From Cotesia glomerata (Eukaryota > Arthropoda > Insecta > Hymenoptera > Braconidae): a DNA stretch of 64,000 nucleotides. A program made the position numbers and the translations under genes. Below the pieces are notes generated by a model. The model made no database searches. It worked only from the letters and a program-made list of their open reading frames with translations, and was not told where the DNA came from. The DNA is taken from contig NC_058163.1 in NCBI RefSeq assembly GCF_020080835.1, positions 13,506,925-13,570,924 of the forward strand. The letters run 5' to 3'. This document shows, in pieces, positions 21,201-31,795 of this stretch. Position 1 is the first letter of the stretch. Every line of letters begins with the position of its first letter.

Positions 21201-24197
21201 TTGAGAATTAATGCTGAGAAAAGTCATTTCTTTCAGCAGAAAATTCTGTATTTGGGACACATAGTTGATGGACAAGGAATCAGAACCGACCCCCAGAAAG
21301 TCAAAGCAATCACGGAATTACCGATTCCAACTACAGTCAAGGAATTGAGGAGATTTCTAGGAATGATATCATGGTACCGGCGTTTCATCCCAAACTGCTC
21401 GGATATAACAAAACCATTAACCAAGTTAACACGGAAAAGAACACCCTGGAAATGGACAGACAGTCAACAGGAAGCGTTGGAAACACTCAAGGAAGCCCTG
21501 ACGACATCACCGGTATTAGCACCACCAGATTACACTAAACCGTTCAAACTACAGACAGATGCAAGTGATCAAGGACTTGGAGCAGTCTTAATCCAGGAAG
21601 ATTCGAATGGAGAGCATGTAGTAGCTTATGCAAGCCGCACGCTCAACGAACATGAGATAAATTACTCAACCACGGAAAAGGAATGTTTAGCAGTAGTCTG
21701 GGGAATCCAGAAAATGCGACACTATTTGGAAGGTTACGAATTTACCGTAATTACTGACCACCAATCACTCAGATGGATGGAAACACTGTCCAATCCATCA
21801 GGAAGACTTGCCAGATGGGCATTGTATTTAAGACAATTTAAATACAAAATAGTTTACCGGAAAGGAACTTTGAATAAAGTTGCAGACGCACTTTCTAGAG
21901 CACCGATCCCCAGAGAAAAAGAAGACGATGACATATTCCAGGAGACAGTACTTGTGATCGATTCGCAGAACGATCCATGGTACCAAAAGTTAATTCAGGG
22001 AATCAAGGAAAGCCCAGAGAATTATCCGGAATTCATGATTAAAAATGAAATGGTTTATAAGCATGTTCACCATGCGGTAAACTACAATGAACGACAAGAC
22101 GCCTGGAAATTGTGTATACCACAAGGAATGAGAAGGGAAATTATCAAAGAGAATCACGATGATGAAACAGCCGGACATCTGGGAATAGCTAAGACCGTAA
22201 TTAGGATTGCCAGAAGATATTATTGGCCAAGGATTCAAACGGACGTAGCAAAATACGTCAGGAGTTGTCAAAGTTGTCAACAATTCAAGGCACGACAACA
22301 ACCACCACCAGGAAAGATGGGAACTATCGAGGCGACTAAACCTTGGGAAGTTGTCGCAATGGACATTGTTGGACCAATGACAAAATCATATAAAGGAAAT
22401 TGCCATTTACTAGTCATCCAGGATAAATTTACCAAATGGATAGAATTACAACCAATGAAGAAAGCAACCACGGAATTAATTACGGAAGCAATGAGAAGAC
22501 AAGTAATAACCCGTTTCGGAAGTCCAAAAACAATAATCACGGATAACGGAACTCAGTTCACGAGTAATATGTTTACCGAAGCATTGAGGACATATGGAAT
22601 CCAACATATAAGAACTCCACCGCATTCACCTCAATGTAATCCAGTGGAAAGAACAAACAGAGTAGTCAAGACAATGATTGCTCAATTCATAGGAGATTCG
22701 CAAAGAACTTGGGACCAACACTTGCCTGAATTAGCCTTTGCATATAATACAGCAAAGCACGAGACAACACAATTCACTCCAGCTTACTTAAACTATGGAA
22801 GGGAGTTGAATCAACCAGCGGACATGAGGACACAACTGGAAACCGATCAAGAAACAGAGGAACCCGACAATATTCAAGATCGAGTTAACCAACTACAGGA
22901 GGCTTATGAGTTAGTAAAACTCAATATAGCCAAAGGATTTACAAAACAGGCCAAACACTATAACAAGAAAAGAAGTGACTGGGAACCTAAAGTTGGAGAT
23001 AAAGTATCTAGGAAACTCTATACTTTGTCATCAAAAGAAGGACAAATTTCGACTAAACTAGCTCCGAAATACCAAGGAGAATTTATAATTATTGAGAAAA
23101 TAAGTCCAGTAATATTTCTAATTCAAGGAATAGATGGAAACGTCCATAGGACTCATATAAAAGACTTAAAACCGTATAAACAAGAAGAAATTGAAATTAT
23201 TCAATTTGAATCTACCGCCAAAAATTCATCGGAGTACCCGGACCAATCAGAGAGCAGCGACGAAAGTCAAGGAGAAGTGGAAAATCCAAGACATGCGCAG
23301 AGGCAGTGCGCATGGTGTACGAAAACGAACCAATCAGGGAAGACTTACCCCCAACCCAGCCGCAGAGGGCAATGTAGAAGGGGAAGACACGGAACACCTG
23401 CTATAAGAAGCCCGACAGTCACGGATGAAACTCATTCAAGCAACAAGCAGCAAAGTGTCAGGATGTCTAAGAGAGGAAGAAAGGAATCAAGTTCAGATGA
23501 GTCGTCAACCCAGGAGTCGGACGTCTCCAGGGATTTGTACTCTCCAACGAGTTCGCCAAAAGCTGACCCATCGTCAGCGGAATCCAGCCCGGAATCTAGT
23601 CAGGAATCCAGCCAGGAACCTAGCCAGGGAGATGTGTTAAACAAAAATAAACCAAAAGAAGAACTAAACAAGAGTACAACGACCAAAAAGGAACCAGCCA
23701 AGGCGCAGGATGCAGGAAATGACGAGGAAAAGGTGAAAGTACCTCACCGAATCCCCAAGGTACTTCGGAAAATCCAGTCAGTAGTCCAGCCAGTGATGCA
23801 AGAAGTCACCCAGCCAAAGCCAGCAGTAATTCAAATCAATACGATTGATTTCTCAAAGGAGGATAAAATTGAGAAAGACAAAACAGCTGCCAAGCTGAGA
23901 AGGCGGCAAAGAGTGGAGGAAACAGCTAGGAGAAATATCATGAAAAAGGAAGCTCAGAAACTTAGAGAGCAAAATGCGAGTATAACCAAGCGAACAGAAG
24001 AAGATAAATCTAATTATCTTAGTAGAGGCAAGGAGAATGATGGAAACCGAAAGCAGACCCAGAGGGTGCCAAAGGTATCCAAAATTGTCCATACGGAGGA
24101 CCCAAGAATCAAGTGGAAACTAGTTCCAATTGGGAAGGAGTACAGAGACCAAGGAACACAGACGGAATTAATTATAATCAACCCCAAGAGGAAATAA
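18264..24197 (+). CDS. Gag-Pol polyprotein of Gypsy element, intact single ORF (1977 aa from ATG)
   Basis: The first in-frame ATG (18264, G at -3 and +4) begins a frame of 1977 codons with no stop. Approximate residues: 128-316 a charged coiled coil of repeated NEERQREAE-like units; capsid-like region after it; two CCHC knuckles starting C543 and C564; protease DTGA at 649; RT with YFDD at 950-953; RNase H with TDAS (D1099) and TDHQS intact; integrase zinc finger H1298/H1305/C1335/C1338; catalytic D1367, D1427, E1462 (DD35E); a GPY/F-like module ending near 1650. A further ~320 residues rich in Ser, Glu, Lys and Pro follow, which is unusual. The 3' stop is just before the polypurine region. 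All catalytic residues I can check are present, so the copy could be active, alone or for relatives. Confidence 0.95.
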   Translation: MGDNTPKPRISWIYNLTKARLTEELVARNVPVDAGSSREDLRRLLRMTLLNDGAVESREHSRHESSDSSRANSPVRIVNQTLNQNTPVQSTSNDQTFIVPGSRRTKQSAERVKERAAAIAKAVEDARIQRLVEEEVQRCLNEQRLQREAEQTRLNEERRREAEQMRRDEERQREAEQTRLNEERRREAERVRLNEERQRKAEREREAERVRLNEERQQEADQERQREAEREREAEQARLDEETEQRRPNEEIQNEADQMRLNEERQREREQRRLRDERRHLEEEVRRCRQAEQDLLNEQRRIRELRAELDRLQQNQSNNSTTVRTSQEVNIKDQVRKWNVQFDGEKDLLTFLERVEELSDSYQVTKDQLLECIPVLLKDNALLWYRNNKANWRTWNEFADQLKKFYLPTDIHTRWEEEIKHRTQGEKESARDYITVLQTMMRRYGKMSEYNQIDRLYFNLRPEYQRYIRRSEIHSVANLLSLASDYERIAILEKNYKPPPPQPQYSLLPPKVYKEKEKEKEKDKKKKEEVTSINQPYVPEEVCWRCGERGHIRPNCTNPWKKFCSRCGKEGVYSRDCTCPKSGNFKGVGKGTAPSNRPPQEQTSSQETSRQNQRSQNNNGIQQTYYQKEDGRIYTDVYINQYAVPALIDTGATRSCISEESWNQIKNMGIKLDSQNQDQVATQADGSRLPIIGHVKVRVRILGELKECRFSVMPTIAKPMIIGIDILKDLKVKLQFQPGEVVSENQINTLTEESDNDEEDEKEKMLTQIEEKIHKMNQTKGPADVTPHKIKLKDADPIKIRYGPRNPAMQAIMEKEVDRMIEEDIIEPSNSPWTAPIVLVKKKNQQYRVCIDYRKVNEVTVKDAYPLPQVQATLDKLNNSEYFSSIDLKDGYWQIPLEEGSREITAFAVPNRGLYQFKRMPFGLHSAPATFQRNLDQVIGPELEGKAFAYFDDIIVLGRNLEEHFENVMEVLNRLEKAKLRINAEKSHFFQQKILYLGHIVDGQGIRTDPQKVKAITELPIPTTVKELRRFLGMISWYRRFIPNCSDITKPLTKLTRKRTPWKWTDSQQEALETLKEALTTSPVLAPPDYTKPFKLQTDASDQGLGAVLIQEDSNGEHVVAYASRTLNEHEINYSTTEKECLAVVWGIQKMRHYLEGYEFTVITDHQSLRWMETLSNPSGRLARWALYLRQFKYKIVYRKGTLNKVADALSRAPIPREKEDDDIFQETVLVIDSQNDPWYQKLIQGIKESPENYPEFMIKNEMVYKHVHHAVNYNERQDAWKLCIPQGMRREIIKENHDDETAGHLGIAKTVIRIARRYYWPRIQTDVAKYVRSCQSCQQFKARQQPPPGKMGTIEATKPWEVVAMDIVGPMTKSYKGNCHLLVIQDKFTKWIELQPMKKATTELITEAMRRQVITRFGSPKTIITDNGTQFTSNMFTEALRTYGIQHIRTPPHSPQCNPVERTNRVVKTMIAQFIGDSQRTWDQHLPELAFAYNTAKHETTQFTPAYLNYGRELNQPADMRTQLETDQETEEPDNIQDRVNQLQEAYELVKLNIAKGFTKQAKHYNKKRSDWEPKVGDKVSRKLYTLSSKEGQISTKLAPKYQGEFIIIEKISPVIFLIQGIDGNVHRTHIKDLKPYKQEEIEIIQFESTAKNSSEYPDQSESSDESQGEVENPRHAQRQCAWCTKTNQSGKTYPQPSRRGQCRRGRHGTPAIRSPTVTDETHSSNKQQSVRMSKRGRKESSSDESSTQESDVSRDLYSPTSSPKADPSSAESSPESSQESSQEPSQGDVLNKNKPKEELNKSTTTKKEPAKAQDAGNDEEKVKVPHRIPKVLRKIQSVVQPVMQEVTQPKPAVIQINTIDFSKEDKIEKDKTAAKLRRRQRVEETARRNIMKKEAQKLREQNASITKRTEEDKSNYLSRGKENDGNRKQTQRVPKVSKIVHTEDPRIKWKLVPIGKEYRDQGTQTELIIINPKRK

Positions 24198-24455
24198 TAC
24201 CCCTGTTGTTCCAATAACCGTTTTTTTAAATATTTATTTTATGATTTTCATTTTTTTAACTATGTTCAATTTTATTATCTTAGTAGAATATAACTATGTT
24301 CAACTTTATGCAGTATTTTAATAAAAAATAAGTGTTCGTTTAAAAATTAATATCTTTTTGTAATAACTTAGAAAGTAAAAATTTAATAAAAAGAAAAAAA
24401 AAAAGAAAAAAAAATCTGTTATTTTTCTCTTTTTTTTTGCGAAGTAAGAGGGGAA
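24198..24455 (+). other. 3' untranslated spacer and polypurine tract of the Gypsy element
   Basis: A/T-rich spacer ends in GAAGTAAGAGGGGAA immediately before the 3' LTR, the expected second-strand primer. Confidence 0.8.
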
Positions 24456-25809
24456 TGTAATGGAAGGAAAAAAAAAAAAATTAATAAAATAAGTTAATGT
24501 TTATTGTAAGAAAAAAATTTTTACTAAAGTAAGAAAAGTTTCACGCATGCGCAAAATTTACTTGACAGTTACCGTCAAGTAAATTTGCCAGTCTCCGTCA
24601 AGCAAAAATGCCAGTCACCAGAAAGGACTTGGTGACTAACGCCAAGTAAGCAGCCCGGGAATCGCGATGCGCCGTAAAAGTGCGCGTGAACCAAAGACCG
24701 TGGAAAGGGAAAAATCGGAGCTCGCGGGCCAGGCAGCTCGGAAGCCGTGATGCGCCGCAAATATGCGCGCCATTCAAAATACAGTGGAAGGGGTAGTAGG
24801 AGCTCGCGGGCCAATGGCAGAGCTTATTTTGTCCCCACTACCAACTGAAACTGCTATATAAACCGGAGTCGCGGAGCACCGGATCACTCTTCCTCGAGCT
24901 AGCAGCTGAGTAACCTGGAACTCGAAAGCTAACTCAAGGAACCTACTAGTGAAAGAAGACTTAGTGCTCAAGTAAGAAGAATTGATTCCAGTCAACCAAG
25001 GCCGCCGTTGGACCGAAAATTTCGCGTTTGATCTCGATTTAACTTGGTAAATCGAGATCTTCAACCAGCCAAGGTCGCCGTTGGATACTGTTGAAGTAAA
25101 ATTCACAGTAATCATCACCGCAGTGTACTATTTATAGTACGGATTTCGACTATCTCGGACAGTCGAAATCTCCAGTCCAGCCAAGGAGTACTGTCAGGTA
25201 TTCCGAATACCTCCAGTCAACACACCGTCAGTTTTGCTTTAACTGGCAAAGCAAAACTTCCAGTCGCTGTAAAGGGCTTGGAGAATAACACCGTTGGGTA
25301 CTGTTGAAGTAAAATTCACAGTAGTCATACCGCAGAGTACTATTCATAGTACTGATTTCGATTTAATTTGGCAAATCGAAATCTTCAGTCCAGCCAAGGA
25401 GTACCGCCGTGTGCTAGTGAATATAATTCACTAGTACTGAATCTCCAGTCCAGCCAAGGAGTACTGTCAGGTATTCCGAATACCTCCAGTCAACACACCG
25501 TCAGTTTTGCTTTAACTGGCAAAGCAAAACTTCCAGTTGCTATAAAGGACTTTCAGAACAGGATTGTTGAACACACCAGAGACCGGATAGAAGAAACCTA
25601 CCGTGGATTATTATTATCATTTATTATTATTATTTGTACTTTAATAAATAAATATATTTTATTTATTTACAATGTAACTAATCTGAGGGTTTTGATTTAT
25701 AAGAAACCCAACAAGCATGAATCCTGGAGCCCGCTGAGACTGTCCCAAAAATAAATTATTTATGTATAAGCGTTGGATTGTTTAGCAATAAGCAATTTTA
25801 AACGTTACA
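24456..25809 (+). repeat. 3' LTR of Gypsy element (1,354 bp)
   Basis: Matches the 5' LTR end to end, including the TATA box and the stem-loop array, apart from homopolymer length and one short difference near 25141. Confidence 0.95.
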
Positions 25810-26642
25810 TAAGATTATTAAAAATGTTTCACATAAGATTTTGAGGACAAAATTTTTAACTAATTTGTTAAAAATAAAATGCGTTGATTCTAAAATTGTT
25901 TTAGAAGTATTCCCGAAAATCTTAAAGAAAAATACTTAAAATTCACGAAAAAGTTGTTAAAATGAACTATTTGAAAATTTCCGACTATTTATGTGATTTC
26001 CAAAATTGCTCAAATAAAAGTCCCTCATTGTGTCACGTTTGGATGTCTACGCTTGGGACAATTTTTTTTTTACACGAGAATTTTTCGATATTTTTTGAAC
26101 ACCAGACATTTTTTAAAAAATACTAAAAATCAAATATTTTTGACAAATCTTCGACACCTCAAATAAGGGCTTCTTCTTGTGTTACTTGAAAAGAAGTCAT
26201 GAAAGTATTCTAAAATTTTTAATATGACTTTTTCGAAATAATTTAAGACAACCTGAAAACAGATTTTCTAGTGACGGAGGAAAAAGTCATAAAAATATCC
26301 ATCAAATGTTCAAAAATGTTAAAAAACGTTACAAAATTCTAAAATTTATCGATCAATCCAGACTCTGTATTTCTCTAAGCATTCTCGATTTTTATTAGGT
26401 GTTTAAAAATGTCCAAAAATTTTCGTAATTGTGTCACGTTTTGATGTTACAATCTGTGAACATTTTTTGTTACACAGGAATATTATCAAATTTTAGTTCG
26501 ATATTTTAAGAATCATAATTCAAAAATCAAACAAAATTTTATAACTCATTTGTTTATTCGATTGTCTTTGAATTATGTAAGTTAGTAATTAGTATAGTAG
26601 TACTACTAGTATATTATAGTATTTTTATAAAAGGATACTTAC
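25810..26642. other. Non-coding A/T-rich spacer
   Basis: Loose internal repetition of AAAAATTTTCGTAATTGTGTCACGTTTTGATGT-like phrases (near 26030 and 26430). No gene found. Confidence 0.4.
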
Positions 26643-26988
26643 TTTCTCAAATCTCTGCCGATCTTCTGCTTTTCCGATTTTATCATTTTCCAATTGCGAA
26701 ATTCGTGCGGTCAATTCTTGCACAGTTGTGATTTCTCGTTCATTTTTTGTAGCAAGGTTTTCTAATAACTCCAATGCATTAATAACTTTTGGCATGAGTC
26801 CAGTAACAGCATCAGTTCCGAAAGAATCTATCAATTTTTCGCATTCTTTTCCTTATCTCAGATGCAATGTCGTAGACATCTACGACCGATATGTCAGGAT
26901 CCTGAGTATTCCTCCATATCGATGGTAACGTCTTCTTAGGTGAAGAGGCATTTAAACTCTGAAGATATTGTATATCATTCTTTTTTTG
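26643..26988 (-). CDS. Internal exon of a RILP-like (RH1-domain) protein, with a 1-nt frame break
   Basis: On the reverse strand, an acceptor TTAATAG precedes 26988 and a consensus donor GTAAGT follows 26643. The 3' part encodes an RH1-type segment: DAVTGLMPKVINALELLENL, then a coiled-coil stretch ending KAEDRQRFEK. The 5' part encodes DISVVDVYDIASEI, the start of the same conserved domain. The two parts are one base out of frame around 26852 (GAGATAAGG where the family spacing needs one base fewer). RILP-like proteins link Rab GTPases to dynein motors and cilia; that function is family knowledge. Neighbouring exons are not found in the window. The break is either a sequencing error or a real lesion. 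Confidence 0.6.
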
Positions 26989-27452
26989 CTATTAATATCA
27001 ATATACATATATATTAGTTAATTAATTATGAAATGTTATTAAAAGTATAGTAATTAAGTGTCAGAAGTATAAGATCGAATTTACAAACAATATTTTTTGT
27101 GATCTAAAGTTTTGAAACGTACATCATTATAATTAATTATGAACAAGCCGATTTAAAAATCTACTTGATAATTAACAGGCGTCTTAATGAAGTTTTTTAT
27201 TGCAATAAGATTCCTACCCTGATAAAAAAAAAAATTCTTTGATTTAAGACAAATAATCCTTAACCCAAGAAACTTACATTGAATAACAATCAGTGATCGC
27301 GCTTAAAAAATGATTTGTCTAAAATTTCATCTTAGCTCAAGAGAGAAAATATCTTCAACTGACAACTATTGTGACTTCATTAAAGATTATATTTTGTTTA
27401 ATCAACACAACCAAAATTCTTCATCCAAAATGAATTCTCTTCAGCAAATAAA

Positions 27453-27487
<35 letters not shown>

Positions 27488-30400
27488 ACTTTTTATTCTT
27501 GATTCAAAAAAAAAATTCTTCATTCAAAATAGAAAAAGAAATCTTTTATAAAAAGGAGTTGACGCTGTAGGTCATTCTTGAAACCTTGTATAAGTTTCAA
27601 ACTCAAAATGTCTGAAAATTTACCAATTAGTTGATTTTGAGCTCATCAAGCTGCTAAATCTAAGAATTCTTCTAGAACATTTTTTTCAATAGTTGGAAGT
27701 ATATTTAGTTTTAGATATGCAGTACTTTGCAAGTACAGTACCCCTCGTCCCTCGCATTTTATACTCTGACCCCTTTTATCCCCTTCCATAGCCATTGATA
27801 TTGCATTATTTGTTATAGGCGTAAGTTGATGTCACAACTAACACTTTTCCGGGTCATTAGTCGAGCAGATATACTTTAAAGCGCAAGCGGGTGCTGTTGC
27901 CTAATCACTAACAGTCCCTTTTTCATTTATTGTACTTTAATTTAACACTTATGTATACAGTTGTCATTTCAACTATAAATAAACCAAGCATTAAACTTAA
28001 TAATTGTGTACCAATTAGTAAAACTAACATCAACTCTTAAGTTGCTATATCTTTTGAACAACATCGTTCGATTTTTATTCTTTTGTCCAGTATTCAGTGC
28101 AGTTTTTAAGCACATAAAATAGATAAGGTCTTGAATCGATTGGTCGAAAAATTTGAAAGTTACCCTAAAAGACTAAAAATAAATTTTTATTTTTATGAAT
28201 ATCTTTGAAACGGTTTAACCAATTGACTTCAAAATCTAATTAAATTAAAATTGTAATAATTTTTTTAAGAGCCGTGTTACGTGTCTCAATTGATGGATTC
28301 GTTTTATAGATATCGAATGATATTAGTATATTTACACACTATAGATACACACGCGGCTGGACGTTCAGCGTGAAATAGTCAGAATGATTTCCAAAAATTT
28401 CAAACTCGGAAGATTTGATGAAAACTCGGTTTCCGAAATCAATCGATTCTTACCATGAAAATTATAAATTTTTAAAGAAGGTAGTTAAAAAGAAAAATTC
28501 ATTTTAAAATGTTTAAAAGCGTATTTGAGATTTTTTTTAGTGATATTGAAAGCAACAGAAGTCCGAAAGTTTTTTACTTTTAACGATATTTTTAAAATAA
28601 ATCGATAATTTCTTGAGCCAATGTTACTGTGTATTTTAATCCAAGAGAAAATAATACTTTTGTTCGAAGTATATAGTTTATCTTGCTTGAAACCAGTAAA
28701 GTGCTTCAGTGAATTCATAAAATTCATGAATGAAGAAATTTCTGCTTTTGATCCAAAAATTTCAATTTATTGATTCAGTTGTTAGTTTCTTGAATTGGAA
28801 ATACTTAAAATCTTGAAACAAAAGTGAAAATTTAAGAAAACATTTGTTTTCGAATCAAGGGGTTTTGTTTTCTACGTATTGTTGATTATTTAATTCATGA
28901 TCATACATTCTTATGTTATGAGTCAGGGCTATTTTATTATTCATAACGTCATAACTAATAAAATAAATAACTGAATGTGAATCTGAGGGCTGTTCAATTC
29001 AGCCAGTAAGAAAATTAAATCAGGTTAATTAGGAAGCTAAAAAATCAGATTAGCTGAATTAGCGGAAAAAAGTTGAAAAAATCTCAAGCTTCTTATTTTT
29101 AAGAGAATTTTCTATGTTTTTGATAGTTAACAATTAAATTGTACAAAATAAAATTAGCCACTCAATCGGTTTAGCTATTCACTTTCATTATTAGCTAATA
29201 AGTTGATTAAATTGCAGTCAGCTAAGCCGTTGAATAATTAAGTAAATTTAATTCGTTAAACTACTAATGCAACTAAATCGATCAGTGAGCTAACTAATTG
29301 CTTGACTAACTTTTCTAACCGGGTACATTGTGCAGCCTTTTAATCATATATGGTTATGCATGAATTACAGATGGTAATGATCAGATGCTATTTTATTGAT
29401 CATCACAATTGACGAAAACTTTGGAAAATAATTATTGTTGTTGAAATTTTTTTTTTGTTATGTAGATTCTTATACTCTACCATAAAAAAACCGCGAAGGA
29501 TCATAAATGATCCATGTGTGGGCAGAAATACATTATCGTTCGTTGCACCTAATTAGGTATGATTATTTCTGATCATGGGTTAATTATTCATAAACATGGA
29601 TATATGAATTATATGCATAACGGTTCGTTTCCCGTCTTAGATAAAAGCCAATTGAAATTCTTTTAGACTTTCTGAACGACTTTAGTTGTATGAATTACTA
29701 TAAACTTTTTAAATCTGAAAGCATTTATCTCAACGATAAGGACAGAAATAAAAATGATCATGATTGTAGCTAACGTCCGAAAGTTTTTTTTAAGCTTATA
29801 AATATGTAATTTATTGCAAAAATAAAAAAAATTTACTTGGAAATATTTTTACATTCTTTCGGTGTGATTAAAAAAAATTTTTTTTTATAAGCGTTAACTT
29901 GAAAATTATTTAAAACTATATTTGAATTAGCTGTCTACTCATTCCATTCTCATAAATAGGAAAAATTTAATGCTGACTGCTGGGTCAACTTCTGTCAGTC
30001 AACTTTTTTCTCCAATTATGTTTATAGTGTATAAAATTTTTAAATAAATTTTTACAATACATAAACAATTTTAAGTTAATAAGTAAGTATGTTAAAATAT
30101 AAGATTTTTCCATCAATTTAGGAAAATTGAATTGAAGAATAATCAAAAAACTTTTTTAAAAATTAACTTTAACTAATACACAGCAATAAACACAATAGAT
30201 GATGTGGAAGATGATAATAATAATAACATATATTTTACTGTACAAAAATCGATCATTAAAGGCGTAAAGCGAAAACGATAAGTAACAAAAATTCTATTTG
30301 GACACTTCTATTTTATGCTTAGAAGAACGTTCTAAGCTGCAAAGAAAAAATTACTAATTCAGGAAAAAATAAATTTTTTTTATCAAGCTTACATTATTTA

Positions 30401-31411
30401 CAGTTCTGATTCCTTTAATTATACCATGCAATAACTTATGGTATGCTCTAAATATGTTTCTGATCAAACGATTCTTAAATAATTGAATTAAAAATTTCAT
30501 TGTCAATTAACTGGGAGTTTACAGGTGCTCATGAAAAATTAATTTTACCGGATTATTAGGTCCGATATACATTCTGGACGGTTCATTAACAGCTAACACC
30601 TACCAGTTTAAATAATCTTAACACTAGTAATGATTTGTATTGAAATTTGAAATAATCATTATTTGAACAATAGTTATAACAACAATAATAATAACTAATA
30701 ATTTTTCAGTAATAAATTAAAATTGTGATAGGTAATTATATTTCTATTTCAATTATCACTTGTCACATTTAACATCATCATCTCTCCAATAATCCAATTC
30801 CTGCTTTTATTTTCTAATCTACACTTTAAAAACTGATCTGGTGAAGTTGAAAACAATATAATATGACTCAAGAGTAAAAAATGGAGGAAATTTCCATTGC
30901 GAGTTTTGATGTGGATACATATGATACATACATGCTGATGTTCATATAGAAACGAATAAAAAATTTATTTTTAAAATCTATCAAGTATTTTGGTTATATT
31001 TCATCATAATTCTAATGATAGAAAACCTAAGTTGCTAACTACATTATTTTGACAAATTTTAGTCAAAAATAATTATTTTGTGAATAATTTGAAAATTTTT
31101 CCTGCACTTGATTATTCCTCGATGTTACTAGCGTTAGGGGATAGCCCACAACTTAGTCCCTAACTGGTAGAGACTATACAAAATGTTATAAATGTTATGT
31201 TTTCAGTGTTACAAGCTTCCATAGTTAGTTAAAGTTTTTTGACGCTTTCGTGGTGGGCTGATAACGTCAGGATCTAAAAAACGCCAAAAATTTTATTTTT
31301 GCTAATCATGTTGCGAGTTTATGAAATATGAAAAGAGTAAATTTGAATAAATTTCTTCTAAATTTTATATCACATTAAAAATTATTTTACAAAATTAATT
31401 AATGTAAATAC
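26989..31411. other. 4.4 kb non-coding stretch, possibly intronic
   Basis: A/T-rich with a T run of about 27 bases near 27460, CTTG/CAAG short repeats like those inside element E at 27240-27560, and GCTAATTAGTTGATT-like low-complexity sequence at 29000-29320. It lies between the RILP-like exon and the Myb/SANT remnant, both on the reverse strand, and could be intron or intergenic. No supported coding exon. Confidence 0.4.
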
Positions 31412-31795
31412 CCATTTTGTTGGTAGTATTTGATCCAGCAGTAGACAGAGGTTTTACCCACGGCTGCTCGCCAAATACTTCTTCCATTTCCTACAAATTA
31501 ACAAAGGTAAAATATTTGCGAAAATTTTGGAAAGTATGAATAGAAAAAATGATTAGTTTTTATTATTACATCGTAGAAAGCGCCATGTCATCGGTGCATT
31601 CTCAGATGTTTTCTGCGCATTATCTTTTTAAACTTTTATAACGACGTTTCAAGCGTCTCCCATTTAGTTTTACATTTTTCCGCAGGAATAGGGCGGCAAA
31701 CCCCAAGCTGATTAAGGGGTTTCTGTTGATTTTCGTCGCAATTTTGACCCAAACATCGCCATTGGTGATATTTGCATCCAGAAATTCAAGCTGGT
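31412..31795 (-). pseudogene. Decayed Myb/SANT-like (MADF-like) DNA-binding protein gene
   Basis: Reverse-strand reading gives consecutive blocks of one domain in changing frames: NGDVWVKIATKINRNP, then KCKTKWETL, then RRYKSLK, then ENAPMTWRF, then, after a good acceptor TTTGTAG at 31491, EMEEVFGEQPWVKPLSTAGSN to a weak donor at 31411. This block order matches Myb/SANT-like proteins common in insects, some of which are accessory proteins of PIF/Harbinger transposons. At least three frame changes within 250 bases indicate a dead copy. A Ser/Thr-rich reverse-strand block at 32221-32400 (ETATFSDTSSTS) may be its N-terminal part. Confidence 0.5.

Larger units (their letters stand above)
16849..25809 (+). 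mobile_element. Complete Gypsy-type LTR retrotransposon (8,961 bp)
   Basis: LTRs at 16849-18200 and 24456-25809 both begin TGTAATGG and end ACGTTACA and are nearly identical; I saw small poly-A length differences and GGGTTTTCG versus GGATTTCG. Internal order is primer site, a single gag-pol ORF, polypurine tract. Domain order protease-RT-RNase H-integrase makes it Gypsy, and the tRNA-Lys-type primer site, long LTRs and fused ORF suggest an Osvaldo-like clade (inference). No env is seen. The bases next to the two LTRs (AAAT and TAAG) do not form a target-site duplication. Confidence 0.95.
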
